A stretch of 64,000 nt of DNA from CAWAVN01 sp963844315 (GCA_963844315.1 CAWJOC010000015.1:1-64000); one strand, 5' to 3'; numbered from the stretch's first letter, positions 18,980 through 29,307 are shown. A program made the numbers and translations. Notes: a model not told the origin generated them from the letters alone.

Positions 18980-20274
18980 GGCCATATCTAGTCACCAACA
19001 CTGTCTGTCTCGTCCGCCAGTGACGGTTCTGCTCATCGTATGGGGGATGAGTTTGGCTCATTTGAGCTTCGGGGCCGATCCCCAGTCTTCCCTTCCCGCA
19101 ACAAAGCCAGTGGATCGACAGACTCTACGCCACAAAGTCCTGTGCGGCTACCAGGGCTGGTTTCGTTGCCCGGGCGATGGCGCCGAAGAGGGTTGGCTGC
19201 ATTGGAGCCGAAACCGAAACCACGTGACCCCGGAATCCCTCACCGTGGAAATGTGGCCGGACACCTCGGAATTCGGGGAAGACGAAAAGTATCTCGTGCC
19301 TGGCCTTCACAGCGCCGACGATCAACCGGCATATCTCTTTAGTTCTGCCAATCAACGGACCATCCTGCGGCATTTTGAATGGATGCGGCAGAACGGCATA
19401 GATGGCGTGTTCGTCCAACGCTTTCTAGTCAATCTCAAGAAGCCCTCCTTTAACATGGTTTTGGACCATGTCCGCTCATCGGCGAAAGAGACGGGGCGGG
19501 TTTATGCCGTTTGCTATGATCTGACCGGTGTTCCGAGTGATCGGCTTTATGATCGACTTGTCACCGATTGGAAGCGGCTTGTGGACGAGGAGAAAATCAC
19601 TCAGGATGAGCGATACCTCCATCACAACAACAAGCCCGTGCTGTTCGTTTGGGGGTTCTTCGAGGATCGTTTTGACGCCGATTTGGCACACCGCCTCATT
19701 GATTTCTTCAAAGAGAATGACTGTTACAACGTGACGCTGATCGGCGGATGCCAATGGCATTGGCGGACGGCACAAGATACGGAATGGGCGCGGGCCTTTC
19801 GCCGGTTTGATGTGATTAGCCCCTGGAACGTCGGCAACTATGCCACCATCGACGGGAAGAAAATCGCTGCCACAGATTACTGGAAAGCGGACCTCGCCGA
19901 AGCCAAGAAACACGGCATGGAATACCTGCCGGTGATTTATCCGGGATTTGGATGGACGAACCTCAAGGGGAAGAAGGGCAGAAGGGGCCACGATTCCTCG
20001 GCGGGGCGGCGAGTTCTTCTGGGAGCAATTCGTCAAAGCCTCGGAACTGGGGATTGAGATGGCCTATGTCGCCATGTTCGATGAAGTGGACGAAGCGACG
20101 GCCATCTTCAAGGTCACAAACACGCCGCCCGTCGAGGCGCGGTTTCAGACCTACGAGGGCCGTCCGTCCGATTGGTATCTTCGCTTGACCGGCGAAGGGA
20201 CGAAGGTGATTCGGGGCCAGCGGAAGCTCAGCTTGGCATTCCCCATACAAACACGTCAGGACGCGGCTCCATGA
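18978..20274 (+). CDS. GH71/GH99-like glycoside hydrolase, exported
   Basis: The start ATG 18978 gives a signal peptide, with core VTVLLIVWGMSLAHLSFGA. The domain starts VLCGYQGWFRCPGDGAEEGW, a phrase shared by the GH71/99-like (xylosidase-like) proteins of planctomycetes and Bacteroidetes. It then has MRQNGIDGVFVQRFL, VYAVCYDLTGV, NNKPVLFVWGFFEDRF and LIGGCQWHW. A shift near 19,980 moves the end into GGEFFWEQFVKASELGIEMA, YVAMFDEVDEATAIFK. The D/E pairs in YDLTG and FDEVDE are candidate catalytic residues. It probably acts on alpha-mannan-like or related glycans in the periplasm. The stop overlaps the next gene's ATG (ATGA). Confidence 0.8.
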
Positions 20275-21531
20275 CGAACTCTTCGCGGCCTCATTCTGCT
20301 TCTCTTCGTCGCAACCTGTGGTCGTGCCCACGCCGCCGACGATTTTTCGATCACGGTGAAGCAGATCACCTCCGGCCCGAAGCACCACTTCTTCGGCTAC
20401 TTCGGGCACGTCCGGACGATTCCCTGGAACGAGAGCGGCCGCTACCTCGTCGCGCTGCGGACCGACTTCCAGGACCGGATGCCGAAGCCGGGAGAGGCGG
20501 CGGAGATCGTCCTGCTCGACACGAAAAACAACTACGCGGCCCGCGTCGTGGACCGCACGCGGGCCTGGAACTTCCAGCAGGGCACGATGCTCTACTGGAA
20601 TCCCAAGGCCCCCGAGACGCAGTTCTTCTTCAACGACCGCGACCCGAAGACGCACGAGGTGTTCTGCGTGCTGTTCGACATTTCCAAGGGCGAAAACGGC
20701 GAGCGGGTCGCGGAGTACCGGTTCGAGGACACGCCGATCGGCAACGGCGGCGTGGCCCAGCGCGGCGGCTGGTTTCTCGGCATCAACTACGGCCGGCTGG
20801 CCCGACTGCGGCCGGTGACTGGCTATCCCGGGGTCTCCGACTGGACGGCCGGCTCGAAGAAGCACCCCGCGGACGACGGCGTCTTCAAGGTCAACGTGGA
20901 GACGAAGGAGAAGACGCTGCTCGTCTCCTACCGGCAATTGGCCGATGCGCTGCGCGACAAGCACCCGGACGTGGACCAGAAGGAGCTGTTCATCAACCAC
21001 ACCCTGTGGAGCCGCGACGACGGCCGGATCTTCTTCTTCGTCCGCGGCGACTTCGACGACCGCACAAGGCGGCTCGACGTGCCGTTCACGATGAAGGCCG
21101 ACGGAACTGATCTCCGGCCGCTGGCGATGCACATCGGCGGGCATCCCGAGTGGGAGTCCGAGCGGACTTTGATCGGCGTCCGAGGCAACGAGCAGATCCT
21201 GTTCGACGTCCTGGACCAGAAGGTTGTGGGCCGGCTCGGCGCGACCGGCACGTTTCCCAACCCGGGAGGCGACATTGCCCTGTCGCCCGACGGCAAGTGG
21301 TTCGTCAACGGCCACGGCGCGGACGGCAAGAACTACTACACGATTCTCCGCCGCGCGGATGGGGCGGTCCTGCGGACCGACGGGTTCGACCAGGGCGGCT
21401 ACACGACGGGCGAACTGCGGATCGACCCGTCGCCGAACTGGAACCGCGACGGCACCCAGCTTCTCGTCGTCGCGGTGGATGAGAGAAAAACCCGGCAAAT
21501 ATTCGTTCTGACGATCAGCAAGCGGAATTGA
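20271..21531 (+). CDS. TolB/PD40-like exported beta-propeller protein
   Basis: The body (20,356-21,531) is an intact 391-residue frame, SGPKHHFFGYFGHVRTIPWN onward, with TolB-like blades GGDIALSPDGKWFVNG and ELRIDPSPNWNRDGTQLL. A signal peptide is in frame from 20275 (RTLRGLILLLFVATCGRAHA), but the ATG at 20271 is out of frame with it by one extra A. I infer that the true start was lost to an insertion. Codon use is more GC-biased than in its neighbours. The start overlaps the GH gene stop, so the two are probably co-expressed for the same glycan. The catalytic role is not evident. Confidence 0.75.
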
Positions 21532-21555
21532 CCGAATCCACTGAGGAAACCACGA

Positions 21556-21705
21556 ATGCAGCAAGATCAGAAAACTAATGAATCTCGAATCCCTCGTCCC
21601 GCCTGCCCGGTCTGCGGTGGGCAACTGATCGAAATTCGCGGTAAACTCCAGTGTTCCCGATGCCACACAATCTGCGAGACATGTTGCGAGGGTGGGCGAG
21701 GGTAA
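21556..21705 (+). CDS. 49-residue zinc-ribbon protein
   Basis: ATG 21556 follows GAGGA (21542-21546). The protein reads MQQDQKTNESRIPRPACPVC, GGQLIEIRGKLQCSRCHTIC and ETCCEGGRG. The CPVC and CSRC pairs make a classic zinc ribbon, and CETCC may add a second site. It is complete and intact with a ribosome site. I recall similar short ribbons with a CHTICETCCEGG ending from planctomycetes, function unknown. It sits 23 bases before the thermonuclease start. Confidence 0.7.
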   Translation: MQQDQKTNESRIPRPACPVCGGQLIEIRGKLQCSRCHTICETCCEGGRG

Positions 21706-21728
21706 GCAACATCCGATGGGATCCAGGC

Positions 21729-22682
21729 ATGAATTACTTGAACCCGATGCAAGTTCTCAACGCACTGACGCACGGCGTTTCTTGTTCGGTCGCCTGGTTA
21801 CTGCTCCTCCTTTTTGGCTGTGCAGACAAACCACACGAAGTTCTTGAACATAGGGTGAGTGACCCGCCCCAGGCTGAATCCTCTCCCGAGGATCGAATGC
21901 GACCCGCCACATTAGTCACTGGCAAAGTCGTTGCCGTCAAGGACGGTGACACCATCGTCGTGTTGCAGGGCCGAGAGCAAGTCACCGTTCGACTCGCAGG
22001 GATCGACTGCCCGGAATCGGCGCAGCCCTTTGGTGCCAAGGCGAAACAAGCCGCCTCCGATTTCTGTTTTGGCCAACAGGTGACGATCAATGTCACGGGC
22101 AAAGACCGTTATAGTCGCAGCCTTGCAGAGGTGATTCTGCCGGATGGCCGCAATCTGAACCGAGAGCTTCTGCGAACAGGCCTCGCCTGGTGGTTCCGGG
22201 AATACTCCGATGACAAACGCCTGGGCGACTTGGAGGCTGAGGCCCGCGAAAACAAGCGGGGGCTGTGGGCCGATGCAAACCCGATTGCCCCTTGGGCCTG
22301 GCGGGCGGACCAGAAGACTGATCCGGAAACGCCGCCAAGCGAGATGGAAATTGTTCCCAGCGGCGTGGCGATTGTGGCGTTACTCCCGAACCCCGAGGGG
22401 GAGGATGCCGGAAACGAGCAAGTCACCATTGGCAACTCAACCGGAAAGCAGGTGGATCTCTCTGGCTGGAGGTTGCTCGATCTGGCGGGCCATGGGTTTT
22501 TGCTCTCAGGCAGGGTCGAGCCTGGGCAAGAGCTGGTCGTCACGATGACGGAAGAGACCATGCCGCTGAATAACGATGGCGACACCGTGGTGTTGATCGA
22601 CGCCGAGGGCGTGGGAAGAAGCCGGGTCTCTTATGAGGGATCGCAGGCTCGATCAGGGGCAACAGTTCGATTTGGTCAATAA
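21729..22682 (+). CDS. thermonuclease (SNase-like) with C-terminal lamin-tail domain
   Basis: The intact 317-residue frame has an N-terminal membrane or lipoprotein signal (CSVAWLLLLLFGCADK, Cys at about 31). The nuclease core (about 65-195) has AVKDGDTIVVLQGREQVTVR, LAGIDCPESAQPFG and DRYSRSLAEV, which carry the Asp, Arg, Glu and second Arg of staphylococcal nuclease. From about 215, VALLPNPEGEDAGNEQVTIG and VDLSGWRLLDLAGHG followed by NNDGDTVVLID form a lamin-tail (LTD) domain, common on exported bacterial nucleases. It probably degrades extracellular DNA or RNA at the cell surface. I took ATG 21729 because it gives the compact signal. Confidence 0.88.
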   Translation: MNYLNPMQVLNALTHGVSCSVAWLLLLLFGCADKPHEVLEHRVSDPPQAESSPEDRMRPATLVTGKVVAVKDGDTIVVLQGREQVTVRLAGIDCPESAQPFGAKAKQAASDFCFGQQVTINVTGKDRYSRSLAEVILPDGRNLNRELLRTGLAWWFREYSDDKRLGDLEAEARENKRGLWADANPIAPWAWRADQKTDPETPPSEMEIVPSGVAIVALLPNPEGEDAGNEQVTIGNSTGKQVDLSGWRLLDLAGHGFLLSGRVEPGQELVVTMTEETMPLNNDGDTVVLIDAEGVGRSRVSYEGSQARSGATVRFGQ

Positions 22683-22932
22683 TTGAACCTCCAAAATGAC
22701 GCATCAAAAAATCATTGATCCCTATGCCGCACCCAGTTCATCCCAGGTCGCCCAACGACATTTATGAGAGAGAAACACGATTCTCATTCTTGTTACAACT
22801 TTGTTACCCTGACACGTCACGGATTTGGTAGGATCAGCGCGATTCTTGCCACGTTGACAATGGGGGAAACTCGTTCCACTCTTTTGAGGAAAGATCGAGA
22901 TGCCGTCACATCACACACTCAGGGAGGAAAAG

Positions 22933-24918
22933 ATGCGCAACCAGTTGAGGAAACGAAGCGGATGGCGATTGGCGGGATGGGCGGCTGCGGCCGCGATCGC
23001 CGCTGGGGCGGCCTGGCAATCGCGACCCCAAGATGTCAAAGCGGAAGTGAATCTTATCCCGCGAACGGTGGAAACGACCGCAGCCGATGGGCGGGAATTG
23101 TTCCACCGCAGTTGGCTGGCGGACGATCCGCGAAGTCCCGAAGGCGATGGATTGGGGCCGATGTTCAACGAAACCTCGTGCGCGGGCTGCCACAATCAAG
23201 GTGGACCGGGCGGCGGGGGTTCCACCGATAAGAACGTGGATCTGCTGACCGCGTTTATCGCCCAACCACAAATGCGGTTTAGCGGCCCAATGGGCGGCCC
23301 CTCGCCTCCAGGCGGCTTTGGCGGATCGGGCTTTTCCGGCGAGTTGGGCCAAGCTCAGAGGCCCGTCAATACCCCCGAGGAGCGAATCGCCATCCTCCAA
23401 GAGTTGAAGCAAATCCATCCTGATTTCGAGAAAAGCTCCAGCGTGGTGATCCACCGCTTCGGCACATCCCCCCAACACAACCCATGGCGGACGAACCTGC
23501 TGACGGCCCAACAGCCTCAACGGATGACGGCCTTGAATGCGACTTCCTTTCGCTTCGATGCCGGAACTGTTTTGGGCCAAGTGACTCAGCCCCCGCAAGT
23601 CGCCGCGACCACTTTCTTTGAACCGGTGGCGAGTGAGCAGCCTTTGGCGGAGCCGGTTCCCATTGATGCGGGTCCTGCCCCAGCCCAACCGCCGCAAGCC
23701 GAGGGATTACAGCCCCTTCCTCCGGAAACCCCACCCACACAACCTCTTGACACTCCAGCGACGTTCCAACCCGTCGCTCAACCGGTTCCCTCAGGCGTTG
23801 ACTTTCCGGTTCAGCAAATGCCTCAGTTGGTAAATCCCTCGGTCACGGCCGCAGCCACGGGGATTCCCTTGGTGGATGAAGCTCTCGCTGAAATGCGCCG
23901 TTTGCAGCAGGAAGCCCGGCAGGATCTGTCCGGTCAAACGAACCGGGGCCGGGTGATCTTGCTGCGGTCACAGCGGAACACCTCGGCGCTCTTCGGGATT
24001 GGAGTGATTGATTCCATTCCCGAGGCCGTCATCGAAGCGGCCGCGAATGAAAAGCACGACGACTTCCCCCGCGTGAGCGGACGGGCGCTCCGATTGCCGG
24101 ACAATAAAATTGGTAAGTTCGGCTGGAAAGCCCAGAAATCAACACTCCGGGAATTTACCCTGGCAGCCTGCGCGAACGAGTTGGGCCTGGATGTGCCCGG
24201 CCATGCTCAGCCCAAGGTTCCTTATGAAACCGACGAGAAGCCCAAGGGCCACGACATGAACGACAAGGAAGCCGATGCGTTGGTGGCTTTCGTCAAGAAC
24301 CTTCCGGCGCCGATCCAGGAAACCCCGAACGACGAGCAAGCGGCCAAGTTGATCGAGCAGGGCAAGGAGCTGTTCGAGTCCGTCGGGTGCGCGGTCTGCC
24401 ACAAGCAGGACATGGGCGATGCCAAGGGGGTTTACACCGACCTCTTATTGCACGACATGGGCGAGCAACTCCAAGCCTCGGGCAGCTACGGCTCGCACTT
24501 CACGCCCCAGGAATTCGATCCCAACTCCAACCCGGCCCCAGCAACCCCGGCAATCGGGCCGGAACCAACGCAAGGTGGAGGCTCCGCAGTCCCGCCGGGC
24601 GGCAGCCCAGAAGCCGCTCCGCAGCCGGATCAAGCCGCCCCAGCGCCAGGTGAACCCGCCGCCCAGCCCGCCCCAGCGCAAGCCGCGACTTCGGGAGAAT
24701 GGCGGACGGCGCCGCTTTGGGGCCTTCGCGATTCGGCTCCGTATCTGCACGATGGCCGGGCTTCCTCCATCGAGCAAGCCATTGCGTTGCACGGCGGCGA
24801 AGGCTCGGACTCGGCGATTCGCTTCTTCATGATGCCTGCGAAAAAGCAACAGCGGATGATCGCCTTCCTCAAGACCCTTCGCGCCCGGAACAACACGCCG
24901 CGAAGTAGATTTGTCTAA
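22933..24918 (+). CDS. di-haem oxidoreductase (DHOR/putative peroxidase family)
   Basis: ATG 22933 follows GGAGGAAAAG and opens a signal peptide (LAGWAAAAAIAAGAAWQS). The 661-residue frame is intact. The first haem site is ETSCAGCHNQGGPGGGG and the second VGCAVCHKQDMG. LRDSAPYLHDGRASSIEQAI near the end is the family's distal signature. Residues about 215-310 form a Pro/Gln-rich insert, and a second Pro/Ala-rich insert follows the second haem site; both are unusual for the family and look like flexible linkers. The enzyme is probably periplasmic. The substrate is unknown. Confidence 0.85.
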   Translation: MRNQLRKRSGWRLAGWAAAAAIAAGAAWQSRPQDVKAEVNLIPRTVETTAADGRELFHRSWLADDPRSPEGDGLGPMFNETSCAGCHNQGGPGGGGSTDKNVDLLTAFIAQPQMRFSGPMGGPSPPGGFGGSGFSGELGQAQRPVNTPEERIAILQELKQIHPDFEKSSSVVIHRFGTSPQHNPWRTNLLTAQQPQRMTALNATSFRFDAGTVLGQVTQPPQVAATTFFEPVASEQPLAEPVPIDAGPAPAQPPQAEGLQPLPPETPPTQPLDTPATFQPVAQPVPSGVDFPVQQMPQLVNPSVTAAATGIPLVDEALAEMRRLQQEARQDLSGQTNRGRVILLRSQRNTSALFGIGVIDSIPEAVIEAAANEKHDDFPRVSGRALRLPDNKIGKFGWKAQKSTLREFTLAACANELGLDVPGHAQPKVPYETDEKPKGHDMNDKEADALVAFVKNLPAPIQETPNDEQAAKLIEQGKELFESVGCAVCHKQDMGDAKGVYTDLLLHDMGEQLQASGSYGSHFTPQEFDPNSNPAPATPAIGPEPTQGGGSAVPPGGSPEAAPQPDQAAPAPGEPAAQPAPAQAATSGEWRTAPLWGLRDSAPYLHDGRASSIEQAIALHGGEGSDSAIRFFMMPAKKQQRMIAFLKTLRARNNTPRSRFV

Positions 24919-24924
24919 CTCAGA

Positions 24925-24957
24925 AGCCTGGAATTCCTCGCAAGAGGGTTCCAGGCT
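24925..24957 (+). terminator. intrinsic terminator after the di-haem oxidoreductase
   Basis: AGCCTGGAA (24925-24933) pairs with TTCCAGGCT (24949-24957), and an inner CCTC-GCAA-GAGG stem extends it. GTTTATAT follows, a weak T-tract. It begins seven bases after the stop codon. Confidence 0.7.
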
Positions 24958-25037
24958 GTTTATATGGATGCCTCCATATCAATTAGGATCCCGGAACCGC
25001 CTCGGTGACTTTGTCGGAAGTCCGGCCATCATGAAGA

Positions 25038-25113
25038 TACGGGGCCGGCCTGGGCGACGTGGAGGTGGACGCCGTTGTTGGGGACCACACTGAATTGGAG
25101 CGAGTTAGAGACG
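25038..25113 (-). pseudogene. fragment of an alpha/beta-hydrolase N-terminus
   Basis: Read on the minus strand this gives LQFSVVPNNGVHLHVAQAGP, closely matching LQFAVIPTNGVRLHVAQAGP at the start of the hydrolase at 50,620-51,502. It then breaks off. The matching DNA (51,418-51,490) is similar but not identical, so this is an old fragment and not a recent copy. Confidence 0.6.
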
Positions 25114-25144
25114 GGTCTCAGCATCAGCCTTCATCCTGTATGGC

Positions 25145-25370
25145 ATTCGCCATCCGCCCAGGTTTCATCAAGATCGGCGTTGATGCGGGGTCTTTGACGG
25201 AGGTCAATCGCAAACTGGTTCAGGCCGCCGCCCGTTTAGGATTGCGCCCCACACCGCGCAAACTGTTGTCCTGTCTAAAGCCGGGCGAACTTGGCAGCCC
25301 CGAATTCACCTTAGACGGTTGGCTGCAAACCATCGAGAAGCCGGCGACAAACAAACCGAGGGATGAATAG
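25145..25370 (+). pseudogene. fragment of a phosphotriesterase-like gene
   Basis: IRPGFIKIGVDAGSLTEVNR followed by KLVQAAAR matches IRPGFIKIGVDAGPLTDINR in the complete gene at 28,279-29,307. Only this central piece with the metal-bridging Lys remains. The reading then passes into an unrelated tail (LKPGELGSPEFTLDG) up to the stop near 25370. From here to 25487 I see no gene. Confidence 0.55.
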
Positions 25371-25487
25371 ACAGCCTGCCAGTGCGACTTTTTTGGATCA
25401 CCTTGAATTCACCCGGACTTTCGATCATTTTGAATCGACCAAGGAGACCTTGATCGCTCATCTTCCTCACGCCGGGAAACTCGCACT

Positions 25488-26706
25488 ATGAATCTCCAAC
25501 GAATCGCGCTGGTCGTCAGTCTTTGTGGGTGCATTTTCGTCCGGCAAATGGCATGGGCTGAGCCGCCAGCGCCACCTCGTCAAAACCAAGACACCAAGGC
25601 TTTGCCAAGAGGGGAGTGGAGCGAGCATGGCTTCACCGAGGAACAGCGCGAGCAGATTCGCTCGGCGTTTCAGGCTGGCATCAAGAACCAGTTCATTCCC
25701 GGCGGTAGTCTGATGCTCATCCACCGGGGAGAAGTCATTCTGAGCGAAGCCTTCGGCGTGGCGGACCTCAAAACCGAACGGCCCTTCCTGACCTCGACTC
25801 CCTGCCGGATCGCGTCCCTCACCAAGCCACACACCGCGACGCTGCTCGTCAAACTGGCCGCCGAGGGCAAGGTATCGCTCGACACCCCGGTCGATACCTA
25901 TCTCCCGGAGTTCAAGAACCTGAAAGTCCAAAGCCAAGGCGATGCCAAGCGCGCCCCCACGCTCTCGGAGTGCCTGTCTCACACGGCGGGCTTTCCGGGC
26001 AACGATGAGCTTAAAGCCGGGACGGTTTTCCGTGAACCTCGATGGCCAGTTGCAGGACGTGGTGAAGGCTCTCGCCACGAAAGAGCTGGTGGCCGAACCA
26101 GGAACCCGTTACGCCTATTCCCGGCTGGGTTACATGACTGCGGGCCGCGTGGCAGAGGTCGTCACGAATTGCCCCTTTGCCGAATTGCTGGAAACTCACT
26201 TGCTCAGGCCCATCGGAGCCGAAGTGGCGACCTTCACCCCTTCGGAGGATCTCTCGGAACGCCTGCCGGTCGGCTACGAACGCACACCGGGCGGGTTTGT
26301 TCCACGCCAAGACGAAGGCTTGGGCACGGCCATCAATCCGGGCGGCGGATTGGTCTCGACTTTGGACGATGTCGGCAGGTTATTGCTACTCCACCGAAAC
26401 CGAGGACGCTTTGGCGAGGAGCAGTTTATTCCGGCCGAGATGCTCAGGAAGATGTACGTGCCGCAGCCCGGAACTCCTGGAACCGGCTATGGCTTGGGCT
26501 TTAACATCATGGATCGCCGGGCCGATGGCACCGCCGTCCGGATTCGCCATACCGGAGCCTCCGGCACGCTGGGCGTGATTGATTTCGAGAAAGACCTGAT
26601 CATCATCGTACTAACCCAAGTGCCCCAGCAACAAACCCTCCGCTGGCGAAACGGGCTTTTACAAACCATCAATGAGGTTTTCACGAAGAATATGGAGAAA
26701 CAGTGA
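25488..26706 (+). CDS. exported serine hydrolase (class C beta-lactamase-like), frameshifted
   Basis: A signal peptide (RIALVVSLCGCIFVRQMAWA) precedes a beta-lactamase/transpeptidase-like domain. The active Ser and Lys are in RIASLTKPHTATLL (S-L-T-K). The Tyr motif is AYSRLGYMTAG, with Arg where Asn is usual in Y-x-N. The third motif is IRHTGASGTLG (HTG). A shift near 26,030 separates KAGTVF from LDGQLQDVVKALATK. These proteins are usually esterases or D-amino peptidases rather than drug-resistance enzymes. The gene ends 11 bases from the convergent PIN-like gene. Confidence 0.82.
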
Positions 26707-26716
26707 GGTTTGGTTG

Positions 26717-27936
26717 TTAAGGGTCTGGAGGTCGCAGGACTTCATGAGGATCGACCACTCGGTTCCGGGTGAATCGCTCGTCCGACATGACAGCCAAATT
26801 CACATCGACCACGGAAAGTTTGTAGGACCACGATGGTTCTGATGAAGAACGATCCCTACCAATCGCAGCCCAGTTTCCAACTTTTTCCACGAATTGGTTA
26901 CCCAGAAATATGTGGCAGTTTCGGCCATGAAGTTGATCCGTGTTGAGGCCGCCAGTTTGGGCTTTGACTTCGATCAGTCGTTGGATTTCCTGATCCGCGC
27001 AGAAGGACAACATGGAGAGTTCCTTGTTCTTCACAAGGATGCAGTGAATGGGCACGGGGGTCCATTGGGGTGGAAGCACTTCTGCGAGATCACTGGAAGG
27101 CTTCCGCAAAAGCAGCAATTCGCCCTCGAACGCTTCGCCATGCGTGTCTTGCATGCGATGGGTTGGGCCAAATGTTAAAGGGTCGCGAGCGTAACAGTCG
27201 GCGAATAGCATGCTGCGATAGTGCGTGTCGATGAGCCAGAGCGCTTTGTAGAACTGCTCCAGGACATCTTCGTCATACGTCAGAATGGTGGTTTCTCGGC
27301 CGGTGGCGATCGCATCGAAAACGGCCTGGATGAGGAGAGCCTCGTCATTGTATTTGTGGCCGACGATCTTGGAACCATCCCCCTTTCGTGCCAACAACTG
27401 ACCGCGCATTCCCAGTTGATCTTTGGTGTAATTGCTGAGTTCTTGATTTGAGGGATGCGTCCGAGTGCTTCTGCAAGTTTCTCTTCAACAATGAAATGGG
27501 CCTTCTTGCGCATTCCTAGCAGGTTAATGTAGTATTCCATCGCAGCCGCTTTCGCGGGATCGTCCTTTGGAGAGTTCAAAAGTCTTACGGCTGCATCCTG
27601 GTCACCACCCAATGCTTTCCGGATCGCTGAATGGGTATTGAGATTGCAGGCGGGATTTATCAGCCAGTGCTGCAACTCGGGATAGATGGACTCTGCCAGG
27701 ACGAGACGTCCTTTTTTCTCCAATAAAGAATCCCAGACTTGATCATCTGTGGGGGCGATGAAGATGTTCGTGTCACAGAACCATTGGACTTCGCTGTTGG
27801 AGGCGTCGCCGATCATCGCTGCCAATTTATTCGGCTCATACGGAAGGGGGCCGGCAATCATCCAATTCAATCGCTGGTTCCAGATTCCGCCCTTTGGGCG
27901 GAGCTTCTGCTGGCCCTTGAACGATTCGTTCCTCAT
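26717..27936 (-). CDS. PIN-like ribonuclease-fold protein, about 400 aa, frameshifted
   Basis: ATG 27936 overlaps the stop of a small upstream ORF by one base. The region VQWFCDTNIFIAPTDDQVWD supplies the first PIN acidic residue. LVLAESIYPELQHWL supplies the Glu. After a shift near 27,400, KYNDEALLIQAVFDAIATGR and TILTYDEDVLEQFYKALWLI give the later acidic residues in PIN spacing. The C-terminal 120 residues (MLSFCADQEIQRLIEVKAQT, CHIFLGNQFVEKVGNWAAIG) form an extra alpha/beta domain I do not recognise. It is much larger than VapC toxins, so it may belong to the large PIN proteins found in conflict systems. Confidence 0.65.
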
Positions 27937-28151
27937 CACAAGGGCCTGATAAATGGCGAAGCGTGCGGGGAGCGGGCTTTGGCGTATTTGGGTCTTTCGG
28001 CTTTCTCGACACGTCGTCTATTCCAATGGGTGATGAATTGCAATTCTTGATCTGGACACAATTCTTGGAAAGGTGGTTCATAAAAGCGTAGGGTTGCCGC
28101 ATTCCCACCGTGATCCTGCGCGTTCGGGGCCATGGCCGAGGAGCAGTGCAT
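27936..28151 (-). CDS. small ORF translationally coupled to the PIN-like gene, 71 aa
   Basis: The frame MHCSSAMAPNAQDHGGNAAT, LRFYEPPFQELCPDQELQFI, THWNRRRVEKAERPKYAKAR ends with TGA at 27936-27938, whose last base starts the PIN-like ATG. The overlap is the main support. The C-terminal half is basic and may bind nucleic acid. There is no recognised antitoxin motif. It may be chance. Confidence 0.4.
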   Translation of the reverse strand: MHCSSAMAPNAQDHGGNAATLRFYEPPFQELCPDQELQFITHWNRRRVEKAERPKYAKARSPHASPFIRPL

Positions 28152-28278
28152 GGCAAAGGTTGCACGATAGGTTTGAAGAAACCAGCGCCAGATTTAGCAA
28201 GGATTTTTCCAGCGCAGTTCAATTCATCGCTGCATTTGATGTAGCATACCGTAAAAGGCTGTTCCTCGGAGATGTTCC

Positions 28279-29307
28279 ATGAAACGTCGCGATTTTCTTC
28301 AAGGTGCTGGCGCCGTTGCAATCTGGCCGTTAAGGTGGGTTCCGTGTTTTTCGGATGACCAACGTCAATCGCCAAAGGTGATGACGGTTACCGGCGAAAT
28401 CACGGCCGATCAACTGGGAAAAATGTTGCCCCACGAGCATATCCTGGTCGATTTCATTGGTGCCGACCAGGTCAGCCGCGAACGCTACGACGCGGATGAT
28501 GTCTTCAACATCATGCTGCCGTATGTGAAACAGGCGAAGGCACGCGGGCTGCGAGACGTTCGTCGATTGCACGCCGGCCTATTTGGGCCGCGATCCAAAA
28601 CTGCTCCAAAGGCTTTCCCAAGCGACCGGGGTGAAGTTCCTTACGAACACCGGCTATTACGGGGCACGCGAGGGAAAGTTCCTGCCGGAACATGCTTTCC
28701 AGGAGTCTGCCGACACGTTGGCCAAACGCTGGATCGCGGAATGGAAGGATGGGATCGAAGACACGGGAATCCGCCCTGGCTTCATCAAGATTGGTGTGGA
28801 TGCCGGCCCGCTGACGGACATCAACCGAAAGCTGGTTCAAGCTGCCGCCCGCTGCCATTTGGAAACCGGGCTGACCATCGCGGCCCACACCGGGGACGGG
28901 AAGGCGGCTTTGGAGCAGATTGAAGTGCTGCGCAAAGAGGGTGCTTCTCCTATGCTTGGATTTGGGTGCATGCGCAGAACGAACGCGAAACTCAAATTCA
29001 TCTTGACGTTGCGCGGACGGGAGCCTGGGTCGAATTCGATGGCATTGGCCCGGCTTCGATCGACCGCCATGTCGAGCTGGTGAAAGCGATGCGGGTGGCT
29101 GGCTTATTGGAGCATGTCCTACTGTCCCATGACGCCGGTTGGTACTCGGTCGGGGAGCCGCGTGGGGGCAAGGTCCGAGGATTCGACACGTTGTTTCGCG
29201 ATTTTCTGCCGGCTCTCACGAAGGCGGGCTGAACGCTGAGGAAATCCATCAACTCATCGTGACCAATCCCGCAAAGGCATTTTCGATCGGGATTCGCGCG
29301 GCATAGC
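28279..29307 (+). CDS. phosphotriesterase-family metal hydrolase with Tat signal, frameshifted
   Basis: MKRRDFLQGAGAVAIWPL is a twin-arginine signal. The first metal-binding HxH is MLPHEHILVDF. The bridging Lys is in GFIKIGVDAGPL. AAHTGDGKAA and LLSHDAGWYSVG carry the later His and the His-Asp pair. Shifts lie near 28,560, 28,960 and 29,230; the end reads NAEEIHQLIVTNPAKAFSIG and stops at 29305-29307. The family hydrolyses lactones or phosphotriesters. The actual substrate is unknown. The short fragment at 25,145 is a relic of a related gene. Confidence 0.82.

Noticed and set aside
19963..21666. Minus-strand open frame of 567 residues
   Set aside because: It is antisense to the TolB-like propeller, whose GC-rich codons leave the opposite strand open. 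It has Arg/Val/Ala-rich low-information text and no motifs.
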